From positions 1,302,001 through 1,366,000 of the forward strand of contig NZ_CP094468.1 of NCBI RefSeq assembly GCF_023347275.1: a DNA stretch of 64,000 nt. The letters are read 5' to 3'. Every line of letters starts with the position of its first letter. Positions within the stretch are counted from its first letter, which is position 1. The DNA comes from Faecalibacterium sp. I3-3-89 (GTDB lineage: Bacteria; Bacillota; Clostridia; Oscillospirales; Ruminococcaceae). Shown in pieces: positions 50,857-59,409 of this stretch. Position numbers and translations under genes: made by a program. Under the pieces are notes generated by a model. That model worked only from the letters and a program-made list of their open reading frames with translations, searched no databases and was not told the origin of the DNA.

Positions 50857-51951
50857 ATGATTCAGAAAGAGAAAATCCGGAACGCAGGATATTTTCTGGC
50901 GGCATTGACAGCGGGGCTTCTGCCCTTTGCCGCACCAGAGCGTTGTGCGCAGGCTTTACGGGAGGGGCTGACGCTCTGCGGCGGTTCTCTGCTGCTCTCG
51001 CTGTTTCCGTTCCTCATCGTATCCACGCTGCTGATCCAGTGCCCGGCAGCGGGTGTACTGGGCTTGCCGTTTTATCCTGTGGAACGGCTTATCGGGGTGC
51101 GTGCTCCGGCAGCAGGGAGGGTGCTCCTCGTTGGGTTTCTGGGAGGCTTTGCCCCGGCGGCCAGCGCAGCGGCTGAGGCCGTCCATTCTGGGCAGCTCAC
51201 AGCCCAAGAGGCAGACGCCATCCTTCCGGCCTGTGTCTGCTCCGGCCCTTCCTTTGTGATACTGACGGTAGGACGATCGATGCTGGGCAGCGCAGAGCTG
51301 GGCGTTCTGCTGTTCCTTGCGCAGGTGATGGCGGGTTATCTGTGTGCCGCTCTTCTGGCACGGCTGGAGCCTCCACTCGCATCAAAGCGGTCGGAGGTCA
51401 AGCTTTCCGAGGCTCGTGTTCTCCGGCTGGACAGCATCATTGCACAGGCCGCACAGACTTATGTAAAGCTCTGCGCCTTTGTCCTGTTCTTCCGGATGCT
51501 GGCCGCAGGAGCAGGGGAAGTGCTGCCCTCCGGCGCGGGAGTCTTCTGTGCGATGCTGCTGGAAGTCTGCTCCGGCTGTGATCTGGCGGCCCAAAGCGGT
51601 CGGTTTGCAAGTATGCTGTGCTGTGCGGCATTGAGCGTACAGGGACTTTCTGTTCTGATGCAGGTGCGTACCATCTGCCCGTCGGAAATGACGCTCCGCC
51701 CACTGTACCGTGCCCGGCTGCTCCATCTGCCGCTTTCTCTGCTGCTGTTTTACCTTCTGCTTCCTCAACGGGCGCAGGAGACCTTCAGCACCCTGTGCGG
51801 GCAGGTCATAACGATGCGCCGCCTCCCGCCAGACTGTGCGCTGCTGATCTTTGCCGGATGCTGCTTTGCAGTCTGTGAGCTGAGCCGTACCGTTGGAGGC
51901 GACAGAGAAGATATGAAAAAATCGTCCGATAAAGTTGCGAATCAATATTGA
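50857..51951 (+). CDS. ylbJ: YlbJ-like sporulation integral membrane protein
   Basis: A 364-residue membrane protein with about eight segments, of the YlbJ/nucleoside-recognition (Gate) type: LTLCGGSLLLSLFPFLIVST and LLVGFLGGFAPAASAAAEAV with CVCSGPSFVILTVG. The ATG at 50857 follows GGAGGG. YlbJ-type proteins act in spore cortex formation in Bacillus; here they occur next to divergent yqfCD. The stop TGA overlaps the tRNA-Thr promoter -35 box. Confidence 0.85.
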   Translation: MIQKEKIRNAGYFLAALTAGLLPFAAPERCAQALREGLTLCGGSLLLSLFPFLIVSTLLIQCPAAGVLGLPFYPVERLIGVRAPAAGRVLLVGFLGGFAPAASAAAEAVHSGQLTAQEADAILPACVCSGPSFVILTVGRSMLGSAELGVLLFLAQVMAGYLCAALLARLEPPLASKRSEVKLSEARVLRLDSIIAQAAQTYVKLCAFVLFFRMLAAGAGEVLPSGAGVFCAMLLEVCSGCDLAAQSGRFASMLCCAALSVQGLSVLMQVRTICPSEMTLRPLYRARLLHLPLSLLLFYLLLPQRAQETFSTLCGQVITMRRLPPDCALLIFAGCCFAVCELSRTVGGDREDMKKSSDKVANQY

Positions 51952-51976
51952 CAGCTCCCGGCTTTTGTGGTAAAAT
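51948..51976 (+). promoter_or_regulatory. Promoter of tRNA-Thr
   Basis: TTGACA (51948-51953) and TAAAAT (51971-51976), spacer 17 bp; the -35 box overlaps the ylbJ stop codon. Confidence 0.8.
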
Positions 51977-52002
51977 ACTACACGTTGCAATGAGTGCAAT
52001 GT

Positions 52003-52078
52003 GCTACTGTGGCTCAGCCGGTAGAGCAGCTCACTCGTAATGAGCAGGTCGTCCGTTCGAATCGGATCAGTAGCTCCA
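52003..52078 (+). tRNA. tRNA-Thr (anticodon CGT), integration site
   Basis: 76 nt including CCA. The acceptor GCTACTG (52003-52009) pairs with CAGTAGC (52068-52074), discriminator T52075, CCA 52076-52078. The anticodon CGT is at 52036-52038 in loop CTCGTAA. The 3' half from 52034 is repeated at 63423, which marks it as the attachment site of the downstream element. Integration leaves a complete tRNA gene. Confidence 0.95.
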
Positions 52079-52231
52079 AAGTAAAATCCCCGAAAAGTGG
52101 CTTCACGCCTAGCTTTTCGGGGATTTTTGTTTGTCTGCGAAAATGCCTTTCGAGGGGGATGTGGGCGCTAATTACCCTAATTTCCGGGAAAGTTTTTTTG
52201 AAATGCAAGTCAAAATGCAAGTCAAAAAGGA
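52034..52231 (+). repeat. attL: left direct repeat of the tRNA-Thr element
   Basis: Positions 52034-52104 are identical to 63423-63493. Similarity continues to 52231 with scattered mismatches and contains the tRNA terminator. The left copy also has a tandem 12-mer (AAATGCAAGTCA twice, 52201-52224) where the right copy has one unit. Confidence 0.85.
52083..52128 (+). terminator. Terminator of tRNA-Thr
   Basis: AAAATCCCCGAAAAG pairs with CTTTTCGGGGATTTT across a 15-nt loop, then a T-rich tail. An almost identical copy sits in the right repeat near 63472-63517. Confidence 0.9.
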
Positions 52232-52246
52232 GGAGAAACAAGGCGG

Positions 52247-53392
52247 TCAGCCCGAGTTGGCACAGGATTTTTTGAGGTAGGTATCCAGACGATTGATCTT
52301 TTTCTTTTTGAATTTTTTATCGAGGGCGGTGTAGATGCCCAGCGTGACCGAGATGTCCTTGTGGCCCATCTGATCGCGGGCGGTCATGACGTCCACACCG
52401 GCGAAGTACATCAGGGTGCAGAAGGTATGGCGGAGCTGGTGCGGGGTGAAGGTGTCGATGAGCATGGGCAGGCCGCCCGGGCGGTTTTTGTTTTGCTGGC
52501 CGTCGTAGCCGTACTTGACGTTAAGGTCGCGCATGTAGCTCTCCCACAGGCGCTTCCAGCCCTGCTCAGTCATCTGCCGGCCTTTGGGATTGTGGAGCAC
52601 GTAGAGGCAGCCGTCCTGCTGGGTGCGGAGATAATCGACAAGGACCTTGGGGATACTGACGACGCGGACGCCGGCAGGCGTCTTGGGGATCTTGACCTTT
52701 TTGGCGCGGAAGTCGTAGCCCTTGCTGACCGTGATGGTGGCGTCGTCGAGGTCGATGTCGGCCCAGGTGAGGGCGGTGGCCTCGCTGCGGCGGAGGCCGG
52801 AGTAGAGCAGGAGCATCGCGGCCCGCTGGGCAGTGTGGGGCGTCTCACGGATCCAGCGCTGCTGCGCCTCGGTGATGGGGTCGCGCGGCTCCGACGCAGC
52901 CCCAGCGGGGGCGATGGTCTTGATCAGAGGGTTGTACATCACGATCTCCGGGATGGCGAGGTTATACGCCGCCTTGGCGCTGCCGCGAAGGTTGGTGAGG
53001 GTAAAGTGGGAGAGGGGCGGCTTGCCGTCGTGCCAGTCGGCCAGCGTATTGAGCACCTGCTGGAAGTCGGACGCGCGCAGCTCAGAGGCGGGAACGTCCA
53101 CCAGCTCGCCCCAGTGGGCCTTATTGGTGGCCAGCCGGTCGAGGCTTTTCTGGCTGATGCCTTTGGCCTTTTTGGACGCGATGAGATTATCGTACAGGGT
53201 GCCTAAGGTGGCTTCGGCCTGCTGAGGATCCATGCCCTTGCCGATGGCAGTGCGGTAAGCTTCGGCAGCAGCGCGGGCCTCGCGCTCCGTGGAGCCATAG
53301 AAGGACTTGAACTTTTTGCTGCCATCGTCCGCTTTGCCCAGATAGATACGGTAGCGGTAGCGGCCGTCAGAACCTTTTTTATTTTTGGCCAT
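52247..53392 (-). CDS. int: Tyrosine-recombinase integrase
   Basis: A 381-residue phage-type integrase. The N-terminal AP2-like arm-binding part (MAKNKKGSDGRYRYRIYLGK...) is followed by a SAM-like core and the catalytic domain with R in YSGLRRSEATALTW, HxxR in HQLRHTF, and the final H and Y in GHKDISVTLGIYTALD. It lies next to the left attachment repeat and probably recombines tRNA-Thr sites. The ATG at 53392 is chosen by homology of the MAKNKKGSDG start; its ribosome site is weak. No excisionase gene was recognised. Confidence 0.93.
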   Translation of the reverse strand: MAKNKKGSDGRYRYRIYLGKADDGSKKFKSFYGSTEREARAAAEAYRTAIGKGMDPQQAEATLGTLYDNLIASKKAKGISQKSLDRLATNKAHWGELVDVPASELRASDFQQVLNTLADWHDGKPPLSHFTLTNLRGSAKAAYNLAIPEIVMYNPLIKTIAPAGAASEPRDPITEAQQRWIRETPHTAQRAAMLLLYSGLRRSEATALTWADIDLDDATITVSKGYDFRAKKVKIPKTPAGVRVVSIPKVLVDYLRTQQDGCLYVLHNPKGRQMTEQGWKRLWESYMRDLNVKYGYDGQQNKNRPGGLPMLIDTFTPHQLRHTFCTLMYFAGVDVMTARDQMGHKDISVTLGIYTALDKKFKKKKINRLDTYLKKSCANSG

Positions 53393-53644
53393 AACAACTC
53401 TGATTATCTCCAAAAAGCCCGGAAATACGGGCATTTCACGGGATATAAGAACTGAATTTACTACCGATTTACTACTTTCGGATTGAGCTTTGACACGCTT
53501 CTGCTTCCCGTGAAGCCCAGCGCCCAAATAGTGACACATCGAAAATTGAATACGACACCGCAGACAGCGGCGTTCTCTTTTCCCCTTTGGGGAGATCAGG
53601 ACGCCGCTTTTTTGCGCCCAAAAACAGAAAGGAGGCGACCGCCT

Positions 53645-54307
53645 ATGTACTTTACTTCCGGCAGCGACCGGGCCTTTGAACAGCTCATGCAGACGAGGCC
53701 GGGCGCAGATCATTTTGACAACGGCGAGGCCGGAGCGCCGGAGGACTGCGGCACCTGCCGTTTCTACCGCCCGCACTGGAAGTACCAGTTTTGTGTGTAT
53801 GAGGAATGTCCCTACCAGCCGGGCAAGCTCACCGCCCTTGACGGCGCGGTGAAATTTCAAGTGAAAGGAGTGGACGACGAGATGGCAGTTTTTCGAGTGG
53901 AGAAAAACCGGGGCTATACGGTGATGTCCAACCACCACCTGCGGAACAAGGACTTGTCCCTGAAAGCCAAGGGGCTGCTGTCGCAAATGCTGTCCTTGCC
54001 GGAGAGCTGGGACTTTACGCTGAAAGGCTTATCCCTTATCAACCGGGAGCAGATCGACGCGATCCGGGCGGCTGTCCGGGAGCTGGAACAGGCGGGCTAT
54101 ATCGTGCGTTCCCGTGAGCGTGACAGCCAAGGCCGCCTGCGCGGGGCGGATTACATCATTTATGAACAGCCCCAGCCTGTGCCGGATTCACCTACATTGG
54201 AAAATCCAACATTGGATAATCCAACGCAGGAAAAGCCTACGCAGGAAAAACCAACGCAATTAAATAAAGATAGATCAAGTAAAGAGAAATCAATTACGGA
54301 TCAATGA
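53645..54307 (+). CDS. Truncated Cys-rich/HTH replication-type protein
   Basis: A 220-residue frame starting at an ATG after AAAGGAGG. The first 80 residues carry a cysteine-rich knuckle (CGTCRFYRPHWKYQFCVYEECPY), typical of small proteins of gut conjugative elements. From residue 80 (an internal ATG at 53882 with its own AAAGGAG site) follows a helix-turn-helix domain typical of replication-initiator-type proteins (NHHLRNKDLSLKAKGLLSQML). The C-terminal part is cut short in a low-complexity tail of NPTQEKPT repeats. The frame ends at a junction with an unrelated phage gene, so it is a truncated relic. Confidence 0.6.
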   Translation: MYFTSGSDRAFEQLMQTRPGADHFDNGEAGAPEDCGTCRFYRPHWKYQFCVYEECPYQPGKLTALDGAVKFQVKGVDDEMAVFRVEKNRGYTVMSNHHLRNKDLSLKAKGLLSQMLSLPESWDFTLKGLSLINREQIDAIRAAVRELEQAGYIVRSRERDSQGRLRGADYIIYEQPQPVPDSPTLENPTLDNPTQEKPTQEKPTQLNKDRSSKEKSITDQ

Positions 54308-54353
54308 CCTGCTGACCGACCTGCAGACCAGGCAGCGGCACCGCAGCAGCACC

Positions 54354-56249
54354 ATGAGCCGGGCGCTGGACCGGATGCGGGGCAACTACGCCGGGGCCAT
54401 CCTGACCGTGAACCCGGGCGTGGCCATCGCGCAGGCGGCCAGTCTGCCCACGGCGGGCGCTGTGCTGGGAGCAGACACCATGGCGGCGGTGCTGCCCTTC
54501 GCAAAGAATTTCTCGGGCAAACAGCGGGCCGCGCTGGAAGCAGAGATACGCCAGCACGGCGACGCCCTGCTGCAATACCGCCTGCGCGGCACCAAGCGGG
54601 GAGAGATGAGCTCCATCGGCGCGCACAAAAACCTTGTGGCCAAAGCGTCGGAAGCCATGCCTGCTGTGACCGGCTGGATCACCGGCATGGACGAGATCAC
54701 GGTGGCCGCGCTGTGGGAGGGCGCGAAGCGGTATGTGGAGCACCATACAGCAGAATTCAGCGAGGGTGCCGCGGAGAAGGGCAGCGAAGCCTACTGGGAA
54801 GCCGTGAACAAGATGTACCAGCGGGTCATCGAGGAGACCCAGCCCAACTACACCACCATGCAGCGGGCGGGCATCCAGCGCAGCGACAACGAGTTTGTGA
54901 AGACGCTGACCATGTTTACCACCCAGCGCTTCCAGAACTACGGCATCCTGGCCGACGCAGTAGGCGACTACAAGGCCCAGAAGGCGCGGTACGCTGCCGA
55001 CCAGAGCGCCGAGAACAAGGCCGAGGTACAGCGGGCCGGGCAGAGCCTGCGCCGGGCGGCGGCAAGCCAGGTGGTGCAGACGGCGGTATTTGCCCTGATG
55101 AAGATCGGCGCGGACTTTTTGCTCCACCGGTGGGACAAGGAGCAGGACGAGAACGGCGACATCACGGCGGCCAGCGTGGGCAAGCGGTTTTTCGACCTGT
55201 ACACCGAGAGTGCAGCCGGAAACTTTTTGTACGGCTCGGAGATCTATAGCGCCCTGACCAACGCCCGGGACGGCAAGGACTATGACGTGGTGAGCGCCAC
55301 CAACATCAGTGCGGTGAACGACCTGTTTGCTGCCTTTACCAAGACCGTCAAGCTGCTGCGGACGGACACTGGCGAGATGAGCGAGGAAGAGCTTGCAGCG
55401 CACCACCAGAAGCTGAACAAGGCGGTGCTGAAGGACATTCAGTGCGGCCTTGAACTCTACGGCGTACCGGCGGCCAACATCCGGAAGGTGATGCAGGCTT
55501 TCGAGGGATACTGGGAGGACGCACAGGCCATCGGCCGAGGCGAAGGATTTAGCTTTAGCTCGACGCCCTCTTCGGCCACCGGGCAGTACAACCGGCTGTA
55601 CAACGCCATCCAGAGCGGGGACAGCGAGGAGGCTGCTGCGGCGATGAAGAAGCTGGAACAGATGAACAAGACGGACAAGGTGGACAGCGAGCTGGCAAGG
55701 CGGCTGAAGCAGTACGACGCCGACGTGCTGGCGGCGGCCAAGGCCCAGAACGCGGGCAAGGAGAAAGCGGCGGAGACGGCGCGGCAAGCGGCCTTCAAGA
55801 AGCTGCTGGACGGACTGGACGTGAGGAACAAAGACTCTGCCCGGCGGACGGAGCTGGTCAACGTAGTGACCGGCGCTGTGAACGAGAAGGCCAACGAGCT
55901 GCTGCTGGCCGAAAAGGGCCGGGACAAGGACGCCAGCGTGTACGCTGACCTGCTGGACGAAGTGGAAAATGGCCGGGTGAAGGACGTGCAGGCCGAGATC
56001 AACCGGCTGATGACCGCAGGCAAGGACAAGGGCAGCATCAAGAGCAAGATCACCGAGGCCGTAAAGGAGGAGTATCTGGCCGGAAACGACAGCGACCGGG
56101 AGAGGCTGGAAAAGAAGCTACTGGCCCTCGAGGACGCAGACGGGAACCCGCTGTACGAGGAAAAGAACTTTGCGCAGTGGGTGAAGGATGCGGACAAGAA
56201 GGCGGAGAAGGCGAAGGACGAGAAGAACTGGTGGGAGGGGGTGAAGTAA
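54354..56249 (+). CDS. 5'-truncated large phage/plasmid protein (LPD38-like C-terminal region)
   Basis: A 631-residue frame whose sequence stays open upstream past 54300 without a ribosome site, so it is the C-terminal part of a longer protein joined to the regulator remnant. LTVNPGVAIAQAASLPTAGAVLG and TTMQRAGIQRSDNEFVKTLTMFTTQRFQNYGIL resemble the C-terminal half of large polyvalent phage/plasmid proteins. The rest is a charged coiled coil (about 350-620) with KAEKAKDEKNWWEGVK at the end. The family call is from memory and unsure. Confidence 0.45.
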   Translation: MSRALDRMRGNYAGAILTVNPGVAIAQAASLPTAGAVLGADTMAAVLPFAKNFSGKQRAALEAEIRQHGDALLQYRLRGTKRGEMSSIGAHKNLVAKASEAMPAVTGWITGMDEITVAALWEGAKRYVEHHTAEFSEGAAEKGSEAYWEAVNKMYQRVIEETQPNYTTMQRAGIQRSDNEFVKTLTMFTTQRFQNYGILADAVGDYKAQKARYAADQSAENKAEVQRAGQSLRRAAASQVVQTAVFALMKIGADFLLHRWDKEQDENGDITAASVGKRFFDLYTESAAGNFLYGSEIYSALTNARDGKDYDVVSATNISAVNDLFAAFTKTVKLLRTDTGEMSEEELAAHHQKLNKAVLKDIQCGLELYGVPAANIRKVMQAFEGYWEDAQAIGRGEGFSFSSTPSSATGQYNRLYNAIQSGDSEEAAAAMKKLEQMNKTDKVDSELARRLKQYDADVLAAAKAQNAGKEKAAETARQAAFKKLLDGLDVRNKDSARRTELVNVVTGAVNEKANELLLAEKGRDKDASVYADLLDEVENGRVKDVQAEINRLMTAGKDKGSIKSKITEAVKEEYLAGNDSDRERLEKKLLALEDADGNPLYEEKNFAQWVKDADKKAEKAKDEKNWWEGVK

Positions 56250-56256
56250 AAATGAC

Positions 56257-56285
56257 TTGATATTCCGGCGCGGTTGGCGTATACT
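56257..56285 (+). promoter_or_regulatory. Promoter of the AbrB/RelE toxin-antitoxin pair
   Basis: TTGATA (56257-56262) and TATACT (56280-56285), spacer 17 bp; start point about 40 nt before the antitoxin ATG. Confidence 0.75.
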
Positions 56286-56333
56286 GATGGTAAGAAAGTT
56301 GGAAAATCCAACGATGCAAAGGAGCTGACAGAT

Positions 56334-56597
56334 ATGCTGACAGAGCTGAGGACCAAGTCTCAGATCACTATCCCGAAGGACATCGTGGCACGGCTGGGCC
56401 TGCACGAGGGCGACAAGCTGGAAATCGTGGAAAAAGACGGAACCATCCAGATCATGCCGGTGGCCGTGTACCCCAAGAAGTATCTGGACGAGCTGCGCAG
56501 CGAGATCAATGAAACAAAGGCGAAGATCGCAGCCGGTGAACAGCCGGTCTTTGATACCGTTGACGAGCTGTTTGAGATGTTGGATGGAGTGAGCTGA
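56334..56597 (+). CDS. AbrB/MazE-type antitoxin
   Basis: An 87-residue protein with the SpoVT-AbrB swapped-hairpin fold: ELRTKSQITIPKDIVARLGLHEGDKLEIVEKDGTIQIMPV. The tail (about 55-87) should bind the toxin. The ATG at 56334 follows AAAGGAG. Antitoxins of this type bind their own promoter as dimers, so the operon is probably autoregulated. Confidence 0.9.
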   Translation: MLTELRTKSQITIPKDIVARLGLHEGDKLEIVEKDGTIQIMPVAVYPKKYLDELRSEINETKAKIAAGEQPVFDTVDELFEMLDGVS

Positions 56598-56863
56598 TGG
56601 CGTACAAGATCACATTTACCAAGCGGTTCGTCAAGAACGTGAAACGGCTGTCGGCAGCAGAACGGACACAGCTGAAAAAGAAGCTGGAACTGCTGATGCA
56701 AGATCCGCTATACCCGTCACTGCGAACAAAACGGATACAGGGAACAACAGATTTGTTTGAGTTCAGTGTCAATATGGATGTTCGGGTCATATGGCAATAC
56801 GACGGAGACACCATCATACTGCTGCTGGACATCGGACACCACGATATTCTGAATCAGTTTTAA
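56597..56863 (+). CDS. RelE/YafQ-like mRNA interferase toxin
   Basis: An 88-residue RelE/ParE-superfamily protein (YafQ/StbE-like): FTKRFVKNVKRLSAAERTQLKKKLELL, YPSLRTKRIQGTTDLFEFSVNMDVRVIWQYDGDTIILLLDIGHHD. The C-terminal basic/His residues fit a ribosome-dependent mRNA nuclease. Its ATG overlaps the antitoxin stop (TGATG), the usual coupling. Confidence 0.9.
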   Translation: MAYKITFTKRFVKNVKRLSAAERTQLKKKLELLMQDPLYPSLRTKRIQGTTDLFEFSVNMDVRVIWQYDGDTIILLLDIGHHDILNQF

Positions 56864-56865
56864 GA

Positions 56866-56911
56866 AAAGAACGAGCACTCTGGCTGTGAGCCGGGGTGCT
56901 CGTTCTTTTTG
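56866..56911 (+). terminator. Terminator of the toxin-antitoxin operon
   Basis: AAAGAACGAGCAC (56866-56878) pairs with GTGCTCGTTCTTT (56897-56909), with a T-run. Confidence 0.9.
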
Positions 56912-56950
56912 TATGTCCGCAACCCGTGCTCGCCTGCGGCGAGACCTTAC

Positions 56951-56988
56951 AAAACTACTGCGGGCTTGAATAAGTCCGCAGTAGTTTT
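56951..56988. terminator. Second hairpin terminator
   Basis: AAAACTACTGCGG (56951-56963) pairs perfectly with CCGCAGTAGTTTT (56976-56988), usable on both strands. Confidence 0.75.
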
Positions 56989-57066
56989 GAAGTGAGAGAC
57001 GTGATAGGCTTTTGGTAGAGTGCCTGCCCTACTGAGAGCGGCAGTAGACCGGAAGGGAACCTCTCA

Positions 57067-57121
57067 GCTTTGCAGTCCGCCTGACGGCGGCGCTGCAAAG
57101 CAGCTCCCCTAGCGAGGGGAG
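57067..57121. repeat. REP-like double hairpin element
   Basis: GCTTTGCAG/CTGCAAAGC (57067-57075 with 57093-57101, with an inner CCGCC/GGCGG) is followed by CTCCCC/GGGGAG (57104-57109 with 57116-57121). This pair of hairpins resembles interspersed palindromic elements seen many times in Faecalibacterium-type genomes. Its copy number cannot be judged from one window. Confidence 0.5.
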
Positions 57122-57147
57122 CCTTTCTCAAAGGAAGGAGCCTCAGA

Positions 57148-59409
57148 GTGAAAGTAAGGATCATCAAGGACCGATTCGGCGGGATGGGCTGGCGGGCCGA
57201 GCCGGGCGTGCTGCACTTAGGCGGCGTAGGAACGGCGGGCGTGGAGAGCCTGAGCTTCGCGCTGCCGGAGGAGTGGGACGGGATGGCTGTGACCCTGCAC
57301 ATCGAGCAGGAGGGCGGCACACTGCCCCAGCCGGTGCTGCTGAACGAGAGCCGGGAAGTGACCATCGACCGACGGTTCACTGCTGCCCGGCAGGGGTTAT
57401 GGATGCTGCTGGCCCAGAGCGCAGACGGTTACACCGCCATGAGCTGCCCGGCGAAATACGACTGCTACGAGACCATTGAGCTTTCGGGCACGGTGGAGGA
57501 CGTAGACCCCAGCGTATACGCCCAGTTCGTGGCGCTGGTACAGCAGGCCGTGAACACGGCCATGAACGAAGGCGCGGACGCCAAGGCAGCGGCCAAGACG
57601 GCCAAGGCTGCGGCAGATGCCGCCCAGAAGGGTGCAGCTGCCACACAGAAAGAGCGGATGGATGCCGAGGACGCCGAAAACGCCGCTGCCCTTGCGGCGG
57701 CAAGGACGCAGGCGGACATCACGGCTGCGGCAGCGAGCGCTGCCAGCGCCCGGGGCGCGGCAAATGAGACACTGGACGCCTGCACCGCTGCCACTCAGGC
57801 AGCGAACCGGGCGGCGAACCTTGCCCCCAAAAAGGAGGAGCGCCGCCTGCTGATGCGTCTGCTGCGGGAAGCCGCCTATCAGACCAAGACCGCCGACACC
57901 CTGCTGGACACCCTGAGCAGGGTATGGTCGAAGGTGCCAGTGAGAGCGGTGACGCTGACCCGGGACAGCCTGACCCTGTATGCGGGAGAACGGACGGCGC
58001 TGGGAGTCCGGATCAGCCCCGAGAATGCAACGGAGCAGACCGTGCTGTGGGAGAGCAGCAACGAAGAAGTGGCCACAGTGGCGGACGGCGTGATCACGGC
58101 AAGGGTACCCGGCGGGACGCGGATCACAGCCCGGGCAGACGGATGCAGCGCAGACTGCGCCGTACTGGTGCGGCCCGCCGTGAAGAGCGTGAGCCTGAGT
58201 GACGACGTCGTGACCCTGACCGTGGGCGGCACCGCCGCTCTGGACGCGGCCGCCGACCCGGAAGGGCCGGTGGAATGGGCCAGCAGCGACGAGAACGTAG
58301 CTGAGGTAAAAGACGGCGTCGTGACAGCCCGAGGGCCGGGCGCTGCGGCCATCCTCGCAGCCAGCGGCGGGAAATATGCATTTTGCATGGTACGGGTGCA
58401 GGACGCTGAGGTACAGGTAGAGGCTGTGACCCTGAGCCGGACCACCTTAAAACTGAGACCCGGGGAAAAAGCGGCCCTGACGGCTACGGTCAGCCCGGAG
58501 AACGCCGACCAGACTGTGGTGTGGTACAGCGCCGCGCCGGAGACGGCCTGTGTGACCGGCGGCGAGGTGACGGCCATCTGCACCGGAACGACGGAAATAG
58601 CAGCCATTGCGGGCGGTGTGAAAGCGGCCTGCAACGTAGAAGTGTCGGAGGATGGCCTGAAAGCGGCCAGCATCCTGCTGAGCGCCGGGACGCTGGAGCT
58701 GACGGAGGGCAGAACCGCCACCCTGACGGCCACGGTGCTGCCCACCAGCATCCCCCAGAGCAGCATCGTATGGACCAGCTCCAACGAAGAAGCTGCCGTG
58801 GTGGACAGCGGTGTGGTGACGACCCGGGCGGCAGGCGTGGCCATCATCCGGGCCAGCGTGGGCGGCAAGACGGCCAGCTGTACCGTGACGGTGAGCGCTG
58901 CAAGAGTACCGGTGAGCAGCGTGACGCTCGACCGCAGCACGCTCGAGCTGAGCGTGGACAGCACGGCCCGCCTGACGGCCACCGTCCGGCCCGAGAACGC
59001 CGACGAACGCACCGTGGTATGGCAGAGCAGCAGCGAAGAGACCGCCACCGTGGAGGGCGGCATCGTGCGGGGCATGGCCGAGGGACGCGCCGAGATCACG
59101 GCGACAGCCGGAGGCGTAACGGCTGTCTGCATCGTGACGGTGAGCCGGGCACTCGTCTGGTGCAGCATCGTGAACCGACTGAGCCACGTGACCACCGACC
59201 AGACCGCCGTCGTGGTAGCGAAGGGCCGGGCCTACAAAGCCACCCTGCACACGGAAAGCGGATACACTCTGGCCGAGGTCGTGATAAAAATGGACGGAGA
59301 GGACATTACCGGGACTGCGTGGGACGCCGGAACGGGCGTGGTGCGCATTGAGAAGGTGACCGGCAATGTGGTGATAACGGCCCGAGCGGAGGTGACGGCA
59401 GATGAGTGA
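57148..59409 (+). CDS. Phage tail/baseplate protein with five Ig-like (BIG2) repeats
   Basis: A 753-residue protein starting at a GTG after AAGGAG. The N-terminal 125 residues resemble the BppU-type baseplate upper region, then an alanine-rich coiled coil (about 130-230). Residues about 265-690 hold five BIG2-like repeats, each with a VTLTRDSLTLYAGERTALGV-type opening and a WESSNEEVATVADGVITA-type core. The C-terminal 60 residues form a final beta domain. Ig-like repeats on phage tails often bind carbohydrates or mucin weakly and exposed parts may be host-range determinants. It overlaps the next gene by 8 bp. Confidence 0.75.
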   Translation: MKVRIIKDRFGGMGWRAEPGVLHLGGVGTAGVESLSFALPEEWDGMAVTLHIEQEGGTLPQPVLLNESREVTIDRRFTAARQGLWMLLAQSADGYTAMSCPAKYDCYETIELSGTVEDVDPSVYAQFVALVQQAVNTAMNEGADAKAAAKTAKAAADAAQKGAAATQKERMDAEDAENAAALAAARTQADITAAAASAASARGAANETLDACTAATQAANRAANLAPKKEERRLLMRLLREAAYQTKTADTLLDTLSRVWSKVPVRAVTLTRDSLTLYAGERTALGVRISPENATEQTVLWESSNEEVATVADGVITARVPGGTRITARADGCSADCAVLVRPAVKSVSLSDDVVTLTVGGTAALDAAADPEGPVEWASSDENVAEVKDGVVTARGPGAAAILAASGGKYAFCMVRVQDAEVQVEAVTLSRTTLKLRPGEKAALTATVSPENADQTVVWYSAAPETACVTGGEVTAICTGTTEIAAIAGGVKAACNVEVSEDGLKAASILLSAGTLELTEGRTATLTATVLPTSIPQSSIVWTSSNEEAAVVDSGVVTTRAAGVAIIRASVGGKTASCTVTVSAARVPVSSVTLDRSTLELSVDSTARLTATVRPENADERTVVWQSSSEETATVEGGIVRGMAEGRAEITATAGGVTAVCIVTVSRALVWCSIVNRLSHVTTDQTAVVVAKGRAYKATLHTESGYTLAEVVIKMDGEDITGTAWDAGTGVVRIEKVTGNVVITARAEVTADE

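Noticed and set aside
54294..55787. A 497-codon minus-strand frame in the prophage element
   Set aside because: It is antisense to the phage-type protein and has no start signal or family resemblance.
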